Part shown: positions 62,804 through 64,000 of the stretch, one piece after another
Layout of the letters: every line of letters starts with the position of its first letter
Numbering within the stretch: position 1 is the first letter of the stretch
Source of the DNA: Fremontodendron californicum
Taxonomy: Eukaryota; Streptophyta; Magnoliopsida; Malvales; Malvaceae
Assembly (NCBI GenBank): GCA_030761205.1
Contig: JAULJL010000001.1
Coordinates: 42,387,645 to 42,451,644 of the forward strand
Direction: 5' to 3'
DNA: 64,000 bases
The notes under the pieces: model-generated
Databases searched by the model: none
Seen by the model: only the letters and a program-made list of their open reading frames with translations
Told to the model about the DNA's origin: nothing
Program-made: the position numbers and the translations under genes

Positions 62804-63740
62804 CTAGAGAGTCTTTATAGATACATTGGCTTTATTTCCTATTGATTTCTTTTCCAACTTGAAAGCAGCAAATAAGGATTCAGTTTGGTCAACAATTCTA
62901 TTACGAGAGCAGTGACTTGTTTGCAGTGAGGAACGCCTTAATATTTCCAATAACTGAGCTCGTGAACTTGTTTCCCTCTCATCTTTTCTAGGTTGAGCAC
63001 TTGATTTGTTCTGTGAGTAGCTAAACTTGGCTGTTGCGGTTTTAGTTCGCCGACTCTCCCTTTGGATCTGGCATTTGGAAATGAACCCAATTAACATTTT
63101 TGCATATGGAAAAACAAATAGTATATTTTTAGCAGTCTAATGACAGGAAACGAAATGGCAGCACAACTATGGCAATTAAATGTTCGCAGTAGTAGGGAAT
63201 ATAAACTATGTTACTCATACTCGGGTTTGAGTGTCGGATACGGGTATGTGTCCGACACAAGTATGTTCATTTTTTAAAAGTTTTTTTTATGTATTTGGAG
63301 GGTTCTTAGAAGAACATATCTCCATACCCATATCTGAATATGGGTCGGACAAGGATACTTCAAGAAAAATGAAAAATTGGAGCAACATAGAATATAACAT
63401 CATGTACTGAGATCACATAGTAATTATTTAGGTGAATTAACTAGCTAAAAGCTTTCCTTTTTATCTCTTTTTCATTGAATAGATAAACAGAATTTTGCTA
63501 TTATAAGAACCAAAACAATTTCCAACCTTCATACAGATACTCAAAAAGTAAATATAAAATGATGAAAGCTAGAAATTTTGCAGTAATTAAGCCTACCACA
63601 TCAGAAGAGTTTTCTGCCATTGAGATTGTGCTTTTGCTATTACTTTCTTCACGTTCAAATACAAAAGAACGTAAGATTCCTGATCCATGCTTGCGAGATG
63701 ATGGTATAGAACAATTTGACCCTCGACCAATGAAAGATGA
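62804..63740 (-). CDS. Unrecognised gene, 3' end
   Basis: Two exons join in phase: 63597-63740 (48 codons, preceded by a TTGCAG acceptor) and 62804-63067 (ATCCAAAGGGAG start after a GCCAG acceptor, to a stop). The encoded 135 residues are basic and Ser-rich, beginning SSFIGRGSNCSIPSSRKHGS and ending QTESLFAAFKLEKKS...SIKTL. I do not recognise the family. No membrane segment or known catalytic motif is visible in this part. Earlier exons lie between 63741 and 64000 or beyond the edge. The intron at 63068-63596 carries a family A MITE. Clean splice signals and matching phase support a real gene. An isolated pair of spurious open frames is the alternative. Confidence 0.55.
63206..63390 (+). mobile_element. 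Family A MITE (intron of the unrecognised gene)
   Basis: The ends are CTATGTTACTCATACTCGGG and ATTGGAGCAACATAG. Flanks AATATAAA and AATATAAC match at 7 of 8 positions. Confidence 0.85.
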
Positions 63741-64000
63741 CTGCAATTATTTACCAAGGACAAAGTTTTACTTAGTTGTCTAGAAAATTCATACCCAGTT
63801 CCACAATGTTCCACTCATCTACATATATGCATATGGTCGCAAAAGGAAAACATGACTAAGATCCTACTGTGCTTAAGATGTAAAGAGAGAGGATCCTATC
63901 ATGCCTAAGATGAAAAGGAGAAATCTTATCAGGGAGATAAAGGACAGCTTGAATAGCCCCAAACAGAGGTTAAACTAGATGCTAAATTGTAAGAGAAGCC

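Noticed and set aside
1..64000. tRNA or rRNA genes
   Set aside because: I looked for the GGTTCGANTC T-arm word in a suitable context and for ribosomal signatures and found none. A covariance-model search would be decisive.

Overview
This is a stretch of nuclear DNA from a flowering plant, almost certainly a eudicot. Genes carry GT-AG introns, coding exons sit in very AT-rich intergenic DNA full of short non-autonomous transposons, and every recognisable protein belongs to a plant family. I could not fix the species. No complete LTR retrotransposon, tRNA, rRNA or CRISPR array was seen.

Layout. 1-4325 (-): the 5' part of a Ulp1-protease/DUF1985-type gene, cut by the left edge and carrying an apparent frameshift. 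5140-12220: a large AT-rich satellite with a unit of about 890 bp built from 21-bp subrepeats. Its left end is inverted, and its right end was tandemly duplicated with flanking DNA up to about 14700. 15443-18390 (+): lysophospholipid acyltransferase LPEAT1. 19719-21379 (-): PPPDE/DeSI-like peptidase. 25100-30018 (-): auxilin-like J-domain protein JAC1. 31679-33790 (-): GT77 arabinosyltransferase of the RRA group. 34951-38879 (-): PP2C phosphatase close to PP2C55, with a hAT-like element in one intron. 42667-44969 (-): INDETERMINATE-DOMAIN zinc-finger factor. 45000-54300: gene-poor, AT-rich DNA with several foldback or TIR elements. 54369-58326 (-): a decayed GH123/DUF4091-like gene with a stop, a frameshift and two transposons inside exons. 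59965-61908 (-): an intronless gene for an uncharacterised single-pass membrane protein. 62804-64000 (-): the 3' end of an unrecognised gene.

The genes are independent housekeeping or regulatory loci: lipid remodelling, de-SUMOylation-type peptidase, chloroplast movement, extensin arabinosylation, phosphatase and transcription factor. There is no cluster logic.

The most striking unexplained signal is a family of about 175-185 bp elements ending in CTATGTTACTCGGACTC. Eleven copies lie in the window. Most are flanked by 8-bp target-site duplications, six sit in introns, and two break exons of the GH123-like pseudogene. Exon boundaries were read by eye from splice consensus, reading phase and remembered family sequence. 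They are not transcript-supported.
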